Positions 12,001 through 23,455 of a stretch of DNA of 64,000 nucleotides are shown here, piece after piece. A program made the translations under genes and the position numbers. Source of the stretch: Cannabis sativa (lineage: Eukaryota > Streptophyta > Magnoliopsida > Rosales > Cannabaceae); contig NC_083605.1 of the NCBI RefSeq assembly GCF_029168945.1, forward strand, positions 25,309,280 through 25,373,279, given 5' to 3'. The notes beneath the pieces are model-generated. The model ran no database searches. It saw nothing but the letters and a program-made list of their open reading frames with translations, and had not been told where the DNA came from. Numbering within the stretch: position 1 is the first letter of the stretch; each line of letters opens with the position of its first letter.

Positions 12001-12103
12001 ATGTGTTGTAGTGTCTATAATCCCCTTCTCATTCCACTCCTAGTTAATATCTTAGCAATTGAACTTGAAGTTATAAACTCCTTGTCAGAGTAATACTTCA
12101 CAT
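9043..12103 (+). other. Copia-1 AT-rich leader, possibly intron-bearing
   Basis: About 3.06 kb without a credible gene. It holds very AT-rich tracts, a GC palindrome TGCGATCGCA at 9324-9333, and a less AT-rich island at about 10140-10620. It also holds splice-like sites: acceptor-like TTGCAG near 10144-10149, donor-like ACAGGTATAT with GT at 10279-10280, and acceptor-like TTGTAG ending at 12011. Two near-identical hairpins lie 54 bp apart (10964-10991, 11018-11045), and two copies of TTGACTCTCGCCTACCGGGA-type sequence lie at 11735-11756 and 11845-11866. From about 12077 the frame leading into the polyprotein still shows gag homology, after an in-frame TAA at 12074. Confidence 0.6.
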
Positions 12104-15100
12104 ATGCTCATGATGGACTTTAAATTCCAGAAAGCAGGTAAGCTGGGAATTGTTCACTCTGAAGAGCAAATAGTTCATAACTCTATAAATCCTACTACTT
12201 CAAGCTTAGTTGAGAAGATAAGAGAAAGTGATTCCACTTCCTCAAGTTATACTTCACAACAAAATGAACTAGCAAGAACAACAATTAACAAACGAATAAG
12301 CAGTAATGCTTTAGTCTTCGAATCATGTGTGTTAGAGAATGATAAATCCATTTGGATTCTTGATTCTGGGTCTACAAACCATGTAAGTTGTTCATTGCAA
12401 TTGCTTGAGAATTGGAATTATTTGAAATCCGGAGAGTTGAAACTTAAAGTTGGTAATGGCGAAATGGTTTCGGTTAGAGCTAGAGGAAAAGCCAAACTCA
12501 AGTTTCAAAACAGAATTTTGGAATTAGACAATGTCTTATACATTCCAAATTTCAGTAGAAACTTGGTTTCTGTTTCATGCTTACAATTGCAACAATACAA
12601 ATTAGATTTTTCGGATTCTGGTTCTACCATTTCTCAAAATGACATTCAAATTTGTGTTGCATCCATGGAACAGGGGCTTTATGTTCTTAGACCAGAAACA
12701 CCATTTGCCCTACATAACGAACTTTTTAAAGTAGCTAAACCTAGAACCCACAAAAATCAAAAGATCGATGATGATAATGAAACATATCTCTGGCATTTAC
12801 GTTTAGGTCATATAGGCTTTGATAGACTCAATAGGCTAATCAAAGACGGTCCATTGAAAAATTTCGTCTTAGGTGAACTGCCAGTATGCGAGTCCTGCCT
12901 GGAAGGAAAAATGACTAAACGTTGTTTCTCTGCAAAGGGAGAGCGTGCCAAAATCCCTCTAGGGTTAGTGCATTCCGATGTCTGCGGACCTTTGAATGTC
13001 AAAGCCCGAGGTGGTTATGAGTACTTTGTCACTTTCATTGACGATTACTCTAGATATGGACATATTTACCTTATGCATAAGAAATCTGAAACATTTGCAA
13101 AGTTTCAAGAATTTCATGCTTTGGCCCAAAACCAATTAGGTAAATCATTAAAGATCTTGCGAACTGATAGGGGTGGAGAATATATGGATATGCAGTTCAA
13201 AGATCATTTAATTGAACTTGGAATTGAATCCCAATTAACCGCCCCTAGCACTCCACAGCAAAATGGAGTTGCAGAAAGACGGAATCGCACGCTTTTGGAA
13301 ATGGTTAGGTCTATGCTTAGTTTTTCAACTCTACCTACGTCCTTCTGGGGATATGCAATTCAGATGGCAATTGACATTTTAAATGTTGTTCAATCTAAAT
13401 CAATCCCTAAGACACCTTTAGAACTTTGGAATGGTCGTACACCTAGTTTACGCCATTACAGAATCTGGGGGTGCCCTGCACATGTCTTAAGAAAGAAAGA
13501 CGACAAACTTGAGTCACGTACTGAAGTTTGCATGTTTGTCGGTAATTCTAAAGAGACTAGGGGTGGACTATTTTATAGTCGCAAGGATGATAAAGTGTTT
13601 GTTTCTACAAATGCCACTTTCCTTGAAGATGACTATATTAAGAGTTTCAAATCACAAAGTAAAGTAGTGTTGGAGGAAATGCTTTCAGATATAAGTCCTT
13701 CCAATGTTCCGTTCTCTTCCACACGTGAAGAGGACAATCCCACTCCCTCAGTTGAACAAACTGAGAAATCTACTACTAAAGTTTCTATTCAGAAGACAAC
13801 CGTACCTCGTCGTAGTGGGAGGGTTTCAACAAAACTTGCTCGTTATGGCTTGGATGGTGAAATCAATATGGTCGTAGGTGACAGTATTGATGACGATCCA
13901 TTAACCTATAAACAGGCAATGGCTAGTCCGCAACGGAAACGATGGTCAGCTGGCATGGATTCAGAAATAGATTCCATGAAAAAGAACAAAGTCTGGGAAT
14001 ATGTAGACGCACCTGACGACTATCATCCGATAGGATGCAAGTGGGTTTACAAGAAGAAAAGAGGAGCTAGAGGCGAAGTCGAAACTTTTAAAGCTAGACT
14101 TGTAGCCAAGGGTTATACCCAAAGAGAAGACGTGGACTATGAGGAAACTTTTAGTCCTGTTGCCATGCTCAAATCCATCCGAATTCTTCTCTCCATAGCT
14201 GCTCCTTTCGATTATGAAATCTGGCAAATGGATGTCAAGACTGCCTTCCTTAATGGGGTACTTGAAGAAACCATCTATATGGAGCAACCAGAAGGTTATG
14301 TTCTTCCTGGGCAGGAAAAGAAAGTTTGCAAGTTAAACAGGTCTATCTATGGACTTAAGCAAGCTTCTCGCTCATGGAACAAGAGGTTTGATGAAATCAT
14401 CAAGACCTACGGCTTTCTTCAGAATGAAGATGAACCTTGTGTTTACCAACTCAAGGAAGACCAAATAGTAGTATTCTTGGTCCTTTATGTTTATGACATT
14501 TTGATCATTGGAAACAATGTCAAGAAAATGACTCACATTAAGGAATGGCTCAACACTCAATTCGATATGAAAGATTTGGGTGAAGCAGCCTATGTTCTTG
14601 GTATTCAGATTATCAGAAACCGGAAGAACAGATCTCTTGCTCTCTCTCAAACAACCTACATAGACAAAGTCTTAGAGAGATTCTCCATGAACAACACCAA
14701 TGGGGCAAACATGCCTTCTAGATATGGTATTCGTCTATCTAAGGCACAGTCACCGACTGATCCTCAAGAGATAGAGGACATGGCGAGAATTCCCTATGCC
14801 TCTGCAGTTGGAAGTCTAATGTATGCAATGTTATGCACTAGACCTGACATCTGTTATGCTGTTGGAATCGTGAGCAGGTATCAGTCTAATCCAGGACAAG
14901 AACATTGGAATGCAGTTAAGTATATTTTGAAATACTTAAAGAGTACAAGGAATCTTGTGTTAGTCTACAAGGGTGGTGCTTTAAATCCCACAGGCTACAC
15001 TGATTCAGATTTCCAGGCAAGTCTTGAAGACAGGAAATCTACATCTGGAATGGTGTTTACTCTTGGGGGTGGAGCAGTGGTTTGGAGAAGTGCTAAACAA

Positions 15101-15463
15101 ACCGCAATATCGGACTCAACTATGGAAGCTGAATACATAGCAGCAGCAGAAGCTGCTAAAGAACTTGTCTGGCTAAGAAAGTTCTTCACCAGCATAGGAG
15201 TTGTTCCTGGAATGGAAAAGCCTCTGGTACTACTCTGTGATAACAATGGAGCAATAGCAAACAGTAAAGAACCTCGAAGCCACAAGAGAAGCAAACACAT
15301 TGAAAGGAAGTATCACATTATCAGAGAATACGTGGCAAGAGGGGATGTACTAGTTGAGAAAGTTGACACAGAGGACAACCTAGCTGATCCATTTACCAAA
15401 GTCTTGGCCGTGACAGCCTTTGAAAAGCACCGTCAGAATATAGGATTAATTGATATGTACTAA
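12104..15463 (+). CDS. pol: Copia polyprotein (PR-INT-RT-RNase H), gag-truncated, RT site mutated
   Basis: Open frame of 1,119 residues encoding the replication enzymes of copia-1. Residues 1 to about 60 resemble the middle of gag (AGKLGIVHSEEQ), but the rest of the capsid and any zinc knuckle are absent. Protease has DSG at 87-89. The integrase zinc finger has H231/H236 and C262/C265. The integrase core has D292, D355 and E391 with exactly 35 residues between the last two, plus the TPQQNGVAERRNR block. The RT region keeps QMDVKTAFLNG and YGLKQASRSWN, but the catalytic YVDD reads YVYD: residue 797 is Tyr (TAT at 14492-14494), one base change from Asp. RNase H keeps D967, the MEAEY acid at 1008 or 1010, and D1046, and ends with ADPFTK. 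The protein would be expected to cut and integrate, but its RT should be inactive. The first ATG is used; the next in-frame ATGs are at codons 3 and 4. Confidence 0.93.
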   Translation: MLMMDFKFQKAGKLGIVHSEEQIVHNSINPTTSSLVEKIRESDSTSSSYTSQQNELARTTINKRISSNALVFESCVLENDKSIWILDSGSTNHVSCSLQLLENWNYLKSGELKLKVGNGEMVSVRARGKAKLKFQNRILELDNVLYIPNFSRNLVSVSCLQLQQYKLDFSDSGSTISQNDIQICVASMEQGLYVLRPETPFALHNELFKVAKPRTHKNQKIDDDNETYLWHLRLGHIGFDRLNRLIKDGPLKNFVLGELPVCESCLEGKMTKRCFSAKGERAKIPLGLVHSDVCGPLNVKARGGYEYFVTFIDDYSRYGHIYLMHKKSETFAKFQEFHALAQNQLGKSLKILRTDRGGEYMDMQFKDHLIELGIESQLTAPSTPQQNGVAERRNRTLLEMVRSMLSFSTLPTSFWGYAIQMAIDILNVVQSKSIPKTPLELWNGRTPSLRHYRIWGCPAHVLRKKDDKLESRTEVCMFVGNSKETRGGLFYSRKDDKVFVSTNATFLEDDYIKSFKSQSKVVLEEMLSDISPSNVPFSSTREEDNPTPSVEQTEKSTTKVSIQKTTVPRRSGRVSTKLARYGLDGEINMVVGDSIDDDPLTYKQAMASPQRKRWSAGMDSEIDSMKKNKVWEYVDAPDDYHPIGCKWVYKKKRGARGEVETFKARLVAKGYTQREDVDYEETFSPVAMLKSIRILLSIAAPFDYEIWQMDVKTAFLNGVLEETIYMEQPEGYVLPGQEKKVCKLNRSIYGLKQASRSWNKRFDEIIKTYGFLQNEDEPCVYQLKEDQIVVFLVLYVYDILIIGNNVKKMTHIKEWLNTQFDMKDLGEAAYVLGIQIIRNRKNRSLALSQTTYIDKVLERFSMNNTNGANMPSRYGIRLSKAQSPTDPQEIEDMARIPYASAVGSLMYAMLCTRPDICYAVGIVSRYQSNPGQEHWNAVKYILKYLKSTRNLVLVYKGGALNPTGYTDSDFQASLEDRKSTSGMVFTLGGGAVVWRSAKQTAISDSTMEAEYIAAAEAAKELVWLRKFFTSIGVVPGMEKPLVLLCDNNGAIANSKEPRSHKRSKHIERKYHIIREYVARGDVLVEKVDTEDNLADPFTKVLAVTAFEKHRQNIGLIDMY

Positions 15464-15481
15464 TTAGTTTTATATTAGTGC

Positions 15482-15492
15482 AAGTGGGAGTT
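15482..15492 (+). other. Copia-1 polypurine tract
   Basis: AAGTGGGAGTT directly before the 3' LTR, the plus-strand primer site. The same tract (CAAGTGGGAGTT) precedes the 3' LTR in copia-2 (21608-21618 on the minus strand), copia-3 (48686-48696) and copia-6 (18327-18337, minus). Confidence 0.85.
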
Positions 15493-17385
15493 TGTTAGGT
15501 TTTATGCCCTAAATAAAACTCCATTTCAATGTAATCTATTTTATTCAACATCAATAAAGAAACAGAAGTATTTTTCATTCATTTGTGTATGTTTTGGTTC
15601 ACTTTATCAATAGCTTGTCTATTTGATTTATAAATTCATCTTAAACCCTTTTCACATACTTGATCATGTTTATTGTGCTGTCATCACATTGGAAAGTAAA
15701 CATGACTATGTGAATAAAGTTTCCTAGATTTATCAGACACAGGATTTTACTGATATGATAATCTACAACAAGAGTTTACTTGTATTTGGAGAAATACTAT
15801 GTTCTTTCCAGAACATTGGTTAAAGTAAAGCTCAGGTTGGATGCATGGAGTATGCATCGGAAGGGACCGATATTGAACTTTGATTTAGATTTAATTAAAC
15901 TTACCGTAAAATCTATTCAAGTCAATATCTCCAAGTTGATCCTAGATCAAATGATCTTAATCCTGTTATGATTAGGCTCAATCTTGAAAGGCTATTCGTG
16001 TTCTTTGATTTGTTAGTTAAGCCTACTTTTAGGTTAGGGTGATACATACATTTTGGGAACACGGTAGTGCAATTGAGTGGGAGCGCTAGCATAAACATGG
16101 AATCTATAGCTTCTATCTGGCAAATAGTAAGCAAAGGATGATCTCCTTCGAGCTTGACCAAACGAAAATAAATGGTGGAGATCTCATTTCACATAAGCTG
16201 AAATATCATTTATACGGGGTCAAGTGTTTTAAGGATAAAATACATAGTAGGGTGTTACGGTAATTTAATCCCTTTACTGTGTAGATCATTCATATAGAGG
16301 ATCATTGATCAAATTAGGATTATAACAATGGATAACTAATGATGTGTCTATATGGTGGAACATATAGAGCATTCTATATACTGAGAGTGCAATTCTAAGT
16401 TCTATGCGTGGATTCAACGAAGAATTAATAAGTTAGTGAATTTTAGTGCTAAATTCTTGATCTACTTATTGGAAGCTCGGTTATATAGACCCATGGTCCC
16501 CCCACTAGTTGAGATCATATTGCTTGTAAGACTCATGTAATTGGTTTTGATTAATCAATTATAATTCACGAATTAGACTATGTCTATTTGTGAAATTTTC
16601 ACTATGTAAGGTCGAAATTGTAAAGAAAGAGTTAATAGGGGCATATTTGTTAATTATGATACTTTGTATGGTTCAATTAATAAATATGATAAATGACAAT
16701 ATTATTTAATAATTATTTATAGTTATTAAATAGTTAGAATTGGCATTTAAATGATTGAATTAGGAAATTGGCATTTTTGAGAAAATCAGATACAAAAGGT
16801 GTTAAAATTGCAAAATTGCAAAAATGAAGGCCCAGTCCACCTAGCCATGGCCGGCCACCTTTATAGGTATTTTAAATTGATTTTTTCATTATTTTAATGC
16901 CATATAATTCAAATCTAACCCTAGTGGAATGCTATAAATAGATAGTGAAGGCTTCAGGAAAATTACACTTTCTGAATCAGAAAAACCTGAGCCTTCACTC
17001 TCTCTTCTCTAGCCGCCACTCTCTCTCTTCCTTCTTCCTTTGAATTTCAAAATTACCTTAGTGATTAGAGTAGTGCCCACAGACATCAAGCAATACCTCA
17101 ATCATAGTGAGGAAGATCGTGAAGAAAGATCATCAGCAAAAGGAGATTCAGCATCAAGGATTCAGAGAAAGAGATCCAGGTTCAGATCTTGATAATACTC
17201 TGCTACAGAAAGGAATCAAGGGTTAGAGATCTGAACGGAAGGAGTCATTTAATTCCGCTGCACCCAATGTAAGGTTTCTTAAACTTTATATGTGTTTAAT
17301 TTATCGTTTTAGAAAGTTCTTATTTAGGATGTTAATAAACATACTTGTGAGTAGATCTAAGATCCTGGTAAAATAATTTCCAACA
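15493..17385 (+). repeat. Copia-1 3' LTR
   Basis: 1,893 bp, TGTTAGG…TTCCAACA, near-identical to the 5' LTR at 7138-9028. TATA box at 16933-16940. Followed by the AAATT target duplication and then the rest of the copia-6 LTR. Confidence 0.95.
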
Positions 17386-18361
17386 AAATTTATATCTTAA
17401 ATTCACTGACTTATTAATTCTTCGTTGAATCCACGCATAGAACTTAGAATTTCACTCTCTGTATATAGAACGCTCTATATGTTCCACCATATAGACACGT
17501 CATTAGTTATCCATTGTTATAATCCTAATTTGATCAATGATCCTCTATATATATGATCTACACTGTAAAGGGATTAGATTACCGTAACACGCTACAATGT
17601 ATTTTATCCTGAAAACACTTAACCCCGTATAAATGATATTTCAGCTAAGTGAAATGAGTACTCCACCATTTATTTTCGTTTGATCAAGCTCGAAGGAAAT
17701 CATCCTTTACTTTCTATATTCCAGATAGAAGCTATAAATTCCATATTTATGTTAGCGCTCCCACTCAATTGCACTACCGTGTTCCCAAAATGTACGTATC
17801 ACCCTGACCCAAAAGTAGGCTTAACTAACAAATCAAAGAACACGAATAACACTCTTGAGATTGAACCTAATCATATCAGGATTAAGATCATTTGATCTAG
17901 GATCAACTAGGTGATATTGACTTGAATAGATATTACGGTAAGTTTAATAAATCTATGTCAAAGTTCAATATCGGTCCCTTCCGATGCATACTCCATGCAT
18001 CCAACCTAAGCTTTACTTTAACCAATGCTCTCCAAATGCAAGTAAACTCTGTTGTAGATTTTCATATCAGTAAAACCCCAGTGTTCTGATAAATCTAGGA
18101 ATCTTTAATCACACAGTTATGTTTACTTTCAACTGTGTTGACAACACAATAAACAGGATCAAGTATGTGAAAAGGGTTTGGATGAATTTATAAATCAAAT
18201 AGACAAACAATTGATAAGATGAACCAAAACATACAAATGAATGAAAAATACTTCTGTTTCTTTATTGATATTGAATAAAATGGATTACATTGAAATGGAG
18301 TTTTATTTAGGGCATAAAACCCAACAAACTCCCACTTGCACTAATATAAAACTAATCAGTA

Positions 18362-18673
18362 TATTGGCGGCAGAGATCTCTTTTCAAAATTATTGGCCAG
18401 GTTGGAAAGCCAATCATGGTGGATGAAGTGACAAAGAATAGGGAAAGGCTAAGCTACCCTAGGGTGCTGATTGAAGTAGCCATGGACAATGAATTACCCG
18501 ATATGGTTGAGTGTAAAGATGAAAATGGCTTCAACACTCATATTGGGATCCATTTTGAATGGAAACCAACAAAATGTGGACACTGTTTTGGATTGGGGCA
18601 TGTTGCAGATGATTGCAGGAAGAAAAGGGAAACGAAGAAACAGTGGGTAGTTAAGGAGGATAAATGCAAATAG
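18362..18673 (+). pseudogene. LINE ORF1, C-terminal part with CCHC knuckle
   Basis: The open frame around KIIGQVGKPIMVDEVT and LSYPRVLIEVAMDNELP matches the DUF4283/zf-CCHC_4 type ORF1 of plant LINEs, an RNA-binding chaperone-like protein. The knuckle CGHCFGLGHVADDC (18575-18616) has all four ligands. The N-terminal half is missing at the junction with copia-6 near 18361. The frame ends at a TAG at 18671-18673 in what looks like continuing sequence (VPKVDQAGFQQVVKGKK), so the stop may be a mutation. Confidence 0.75.
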
Positions 18674-19694
18674 GTTCCAAAAGTTGATCAAGCAGGGTTT
18701 CAACAAGTGGTTAAAGGAAAGAAGGCCATACAAATAGAGAGGAACCTGGTAACACAAATTGAAAATTCATTCAAAGCTTTGGATAGAAATGAACATGAGG
18801 AAATGGGGGTGAAACTCGATGGATTTGATTCACTACAGCATATTGGTAACACAAAGGAGGGGGGATGACCCTCCTTTGCAAATGGATAAGATCCTCTGTT
18901 GGAATGTCCGAGGAGCTAATAGCATACACAAGCAAGGACATATAAAGCACTTTATCTTGTCTAATAGTGTAGGGCTAGTAGGGCTCCTCGAGACACGGGT
19001 CAAAACTCGCAAATTGGGGGCTTTGTACTCAAATATTTTTACTGGATGGTGCTTCTCTCCAAATGTACCATGGCATGGAGGGGGCAGAATTGTATTGGCA
19101 TGGAATCCCAATGTTTTTCAGGTGAATATCCTAAATTGTACTCGTCAAACAATGCATTTGTTTGTACAATCTATGGGGGATCACTTCTCTTGCTTTATTA
19201 CTATGATCTATGCTTTTAATGATAGATATGGTATGAAGGCTTTATGGAATTTCTCGCAGGGGTATAACAAAAGGAGAAATGGGTGATAATGGGGGATTTT
19301 AATTAGATTTTGGCTAAAGAAGAAAGAGTAGGACATAGAGTCAAATATATCATGCTGATAGAGACTTTATAGAGTGTATTGAACAGTGTGCTTTAGAAGA
19401 TATAAAATACACTGGGAATTTTTTCACTTGGAGTAACAAGCAATTCAGTGATGATAGAATTTTCTCTAAAATCGATAGGATGATGGCTAATCAGGCATGA
19501 TTGGACACATATCCTACAGTAGAGGTTCTTTTCTCCAATGAAGGAACCTTTGATCATTCACCTGGTTTGCTAGTATTGCATCCTAAGACTCAACCGGGGA
19601 GGAAACCATTTAGGTATTTCTGGATGTGGAGGTCTCATAAGGAGTATGATCGAAAGCTTAGAGAAGTTTGGGTGTCAAATACACTGGTTCCAAA

Positions 19695-21607
19695 TGTTGG
19701 AATATTTATTTTACCAGGATCTTAGATCTACTCACAAGTATGTTGTTTAAACATCCTAAATATGAACTTTCTAAAACGATAAATTAAACACATATAAAGT
19801 TAAGAAAACCTTACATTGATGCAGCGGAATTAATGTCTCCTTCCACTCAGATCTCTAACCCTCGAATCCTTTCTGTAGCAAAGTATAATCAAGATCTGAG
19901 CCCGAATGTCCTTCTTCTTCAAGTTTGATCCTTCACAATCTTCAAATCTATGATTGAGTTACTGCTTGCTGTGTGTGGGCACTTACTCTTTCACTAGGGT
20001 CACGAAATTGATGAAGGAGAAAAGAGAAGAGGGATTTCGGCCAGGTATAGAAAGTGGGAAAGGCTCAGTTTTTCTGAAGAGAGAAATTTCTGTCAGAAAG
20101 ATGATCTCAAAGATGTGTATTTGACTGAGCCATCACTTTCTATTTATAGGCAACTACTAGGTTTAGGTTAGGAATTATTTGGCATTAAAATAATGAAAAT
20201 ATTAATTTGAAATCCCACAATAAGTGGCCGGCCATGGTGTTATAATGGGCCTCACTTGATTTTGCAGTTTTATCAAATTTTATCTCTATTTTCTCAAAAA
20301 TGCCAATTTTCCAATTCTAACCTTTTAAATGCCAAAACTAATTATTTAATAACTAAAATAGATTATTAAATAATATTGTCATTTAATTTAATTATTAATT
20401 AGACATATAAAGTCCATTAATAAATAAATAAACCTAGAAACTCTTTTCTTTACAATTTCACCCCTGCTTAGTGAAAATTCATAAAATTAGACATAGTCTA
20501 ACTTTAGAATTATAATTGATCAATCACGAATCAATTAATGAGTCTTACAAGCAGAATGTTCTCAACTAGAATGGGGACCATGGATCTATATGCTGAGCTT
20601 CCAATAAGTGAACCAAATTTACCAAGTAAATTTCTACTTATTAATTCTTCGTTGAATCCACTCTTAGAACTTAGAATTGCACTCTCAGACTTATATAGAG
20701 CATATTGTATGTTCCACGATATCAATATGCTATCTCATTTAACCATTGTTATAATATTATTGTGATTTGAAGATCCTCTATATAGATGATCTACATCGAG
20801 ATGGGATTTCTTTACCGTTCTCACCCCTCAATGTATTTTGCCCCTTAAAACACGTAGCTACCTGTAAATGGTGTTTAGTGATCTAATAATTAGTTAGTTA
20901 AACAAGAGCTCATCCATTTACTTCTATTTGCTAAGCTCGAAGGGAATCATCACTTGACTTCTATACACCAGTAGAAGCTATAGATTCCATATTTATGTTC
21001 AGCACTCCCACTCAATCATACTATCATGTTCCCAAAATATACGTATCACCCTGACCCAAAAGTAGGCTTAACTAATAAATCAAAGAACATGAATAACACT
21101 CCTGAGTTGAGCCTAAGCATATCAGGATTTAGATTCTTTTAATCTTAAGATCAACTACTGATATTGACTTGGAAAGATATGTATAACGGTAAGTTTGTAA
21201 TATCTTAACTTAGTTGCAATATCGGTCCAGTCCAATGTATACTCCATACATTCGAAACTAGTATACTTTACTAATGTCCTGGAAAGAACATAACACTTAC
21301 TCCAAGTGTAAGTACACATCATCGCTGATTATCACATTAGTGTAAATCCAATAACACTGATGAAACAGGGACCAAGTCTTTTGAATCATATGATCACAAT
21401 CACATTCCACTGTGTTGACGATACTGTAATTGTGAATAAACATATGATCTGGATTTAACTGATTTTGTGTGTATGAATGTAATAAACATATCAAACATAT
21501 TAAACCATTAGCATGTAGAATTCATGCAAACATCAATCACTTCAAATTTCTTATATTGATAACTAATCAGATTGTAAAGAGTTTTATTTAGGGCATAAAA
21601 CCCAACA
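19695..21607 (-). repeat. Copia-2 3' LTR
   Basis: 1,913 bp minus-strand LTR, TGTTGGAATATTT at left and CCCAACA at 21601-21607. Minus-strand TATA box at 20141-20148. Downstream of the TATA box in transcript sense the R region contains the GGCTCA…TGAGCC inverted repeat (20062-20132 region). Confidence 0.95.
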
Positions 21608-21639
21608 AACTCCCACTTGCACTAATATAAAACAAACTG

Positions 21640-23455
21640 CGCAAATAGGTCAATCTGATGTCTTGATCTTCAGATCAAGTGTAGTATATTTGAATCCACC
21701 CAAACTTCTGGAAACTAGTTCATAAAAACTCTTATGAAACATCCTTTACTATATCTTTTACTCATCAAGGGATACTGAAGTCTTTACTGTTTTAAAAGTA
21801 CATCTGAATTAACAGAAGACATATCTCTCATATTTTAAAATATGAAATTGAGATAATACAGTGTAGACTTTTCTTCAGTGATATAACTTTCTGGTATTTT
21901 CGAATAGACCAAGTTACAATTCTTCTCTGGTAGAGCTTGAATTATTATTCAATAATTCCTCCACCCCCAAAGTAAGCACCATCTTATAGAAATCGAAATT
22001 AGATGGTGAGATACAAGGATAACTGATACACAGTTCCTTAATATCTAACATATAGATCTCTTTCATAAATCTTTCTTGAATATCTTCTAATGTTCCCTAT
22101 TTGATTATATCTCAAATAGCTCCCACTCAATAGCAGATGTCTGGTTAAATAATACTTTTAACCTCTGATTGTTTAGAGAGTTACCTAGTTGTGACTTTTG
22201 TATTAGTCTGAAACTTTAAGTTAAGACTAAGTCATCAACATAGCAGACTAGTATTTTGAAGTGAAAAATACATGCCAGAGATAAAGTAATCAAAATTAAG
22301 ATACCATCAAATTTTATGAGGATTAAGAATTCTTGGTTCAAGTCATTCGAATGGACTAAACTAGAGTTCTTTATCTTATTCTCATAATTCTGATAAGCTA
22401 TACCTATCCATGTGAATGGTTAGATTTGCTTTTCAGTAGTGTTCTTAAGTACCTATCACAATTATCAACCTAATGAAGATGGGTATAGAACTTTAAAATT
22501 CTCCCACTCAATTAAGGTAGTGTGAAACTTTATCAAAGAACTTTCAAAGGTATCAAACTTTTACTTACAACAGTAAAATCGAAATGGAACATACAATCAA
22601 GATCAAGAATTTATATTGATAACAGCTAACTCATTATATTACTTCCATGTTTAAAGAAGATATGTGTTACATAGGGAATTGTGGAATGGACTCCACCCCT
22701 AAGAATATACATATAGGGTACTATGGATAACCTCCACCCCTAAGTATATAGAGATTATGATCCACCCCTAAAGGTTGTAAAGATCATGATTCTCTTAGTG
22801 TGATAGAGTTTATGTGGAGTTGAATACTATCCAGAGTTCATTAGATATAAAAGATCGTTGAACTGCATAGTTTTCTTAACTTTTCTCCACCCCTGTCAGA
22901 TCAAAAGATCCTTTTATTAAACAAATTCTTAATAATTGTATTAGAATTAACAATTATTAATAAACATAGAAATAATTTCTAGTGTTTATTTAATATAACT
23001 CTATGAAGAGTTGTAAATATTATAGAATTTGCTTCAATAATAAAAACACTTACACATACAAACATACAAATATAATGTGGTAATAATTGATGAAGATAAA
23101 ATGAATGAAGCTCAATCTCATAATTTGAAATATTGAATTTCGAAAATTAGAAGCTTTATTAATAAAAAAAATTTATTGCAACAATATGAGAAAAACAGGG
23201 ATAAATATCCCTAACTTAAATTTGAAATCCAAATTGTCTTTAAACTAAAACAATTAATTCAAAAATAAATTGAAGAGCTTCATCTTCATCTGGACGATTT
23301 CACCCTTTGGTCCAGCTTTCTGATCCAACTCAATTGAGTTCAAGTAGCTTAGCCTATAAGAAGAAGAAAACAAATAAACAAAGTTTAGTCCAGAATCATA
23401 AATCCAATTGGATAATAATTCACTAAAACTCTTAAAGTTTATAAATGGAAATACC
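21640..23455 (-). pseudogene. Copia-2 pol remnant, decayed
   Basis: Between gag and the 3' LTR, where 3.3 kb of pol is expected, there is only 1.8 kb with no long frame. Islands can still be recognised on the minus strand: YVDD followed by LVLT (22231-22242 for YVDD) and a TLGGGG-type RNase H island (about 21960-21990) resembling the TLGGGAVVW of copia-1. The rest has drifted or been deleted. The similarly shrunken pol of copia-3 (about 46840-48620) suggests that this decay predates copia-2 and was inherited by an amplifying non-autonomous family. Confidence 0.6.

Larger units (their letters stand above)
7138..17385 (+). mobile_element. Copia-1: complete element (10.2 kb)
   Basis: Complete Ty1/copia retrotransposon of 10,248 bp flanked by AAATT at 7133-7137 and 17386-17390. 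Order: 5' LTR, PBS, long AT-rich leader, polyprotein ORF in the copia order (protease, integrase, RT, RNase H), polypurine tract, 3' LTR. By eye the two LTRs differ at roughly 25-30 positions over about 1,890 bp, so the insertion is fairly young. It lies inside the LTR of copia-6. Lineage is probably Tork/Angela-like, from the long LTRs and the wording of the integrase and RNase H motifs; that needs a tree. Confidence 0.95.
6224..18360 (-). mobile_element. Copia-6: 3' LTR and polypurine tract, split by copia-1
   Basis: Minus-strand copia element. Its 3' LTR is 6224-7137 plus 17391-18326, about 1,850 bp once copia-1 and one copy of the AAATT duplication are removed. It is followed at 18327-18337 by AACTCCCACTT, the polypurine tract on the minus strand, and about 20 bp of 3' pol-flanking sequence. 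The element is then lost at about 18361, where LINE sequence begins. A minus-strand TATA box lies at 6650-6657. It is inserted in the gypsy gag at 6223. The second LTR and the coding region are absent, so no flanking duplication can be checked. Confidence 0.85.

Noticed and set aside
14995..15300. Antisense frames within the copia polyprotein (13961-14287, 14372-14650, 14995-15300; likewise 36328-37667)
   Set aside because: Antisense shadows of conserved pol sequence.
7138..17385. Endogenous pararetrovirus or envelope-bearing element
   Set aside because: Domain order is protease-integrase-RT-RNase H, the copia order, with no movement-protein or envelope-like frame after RNase H.
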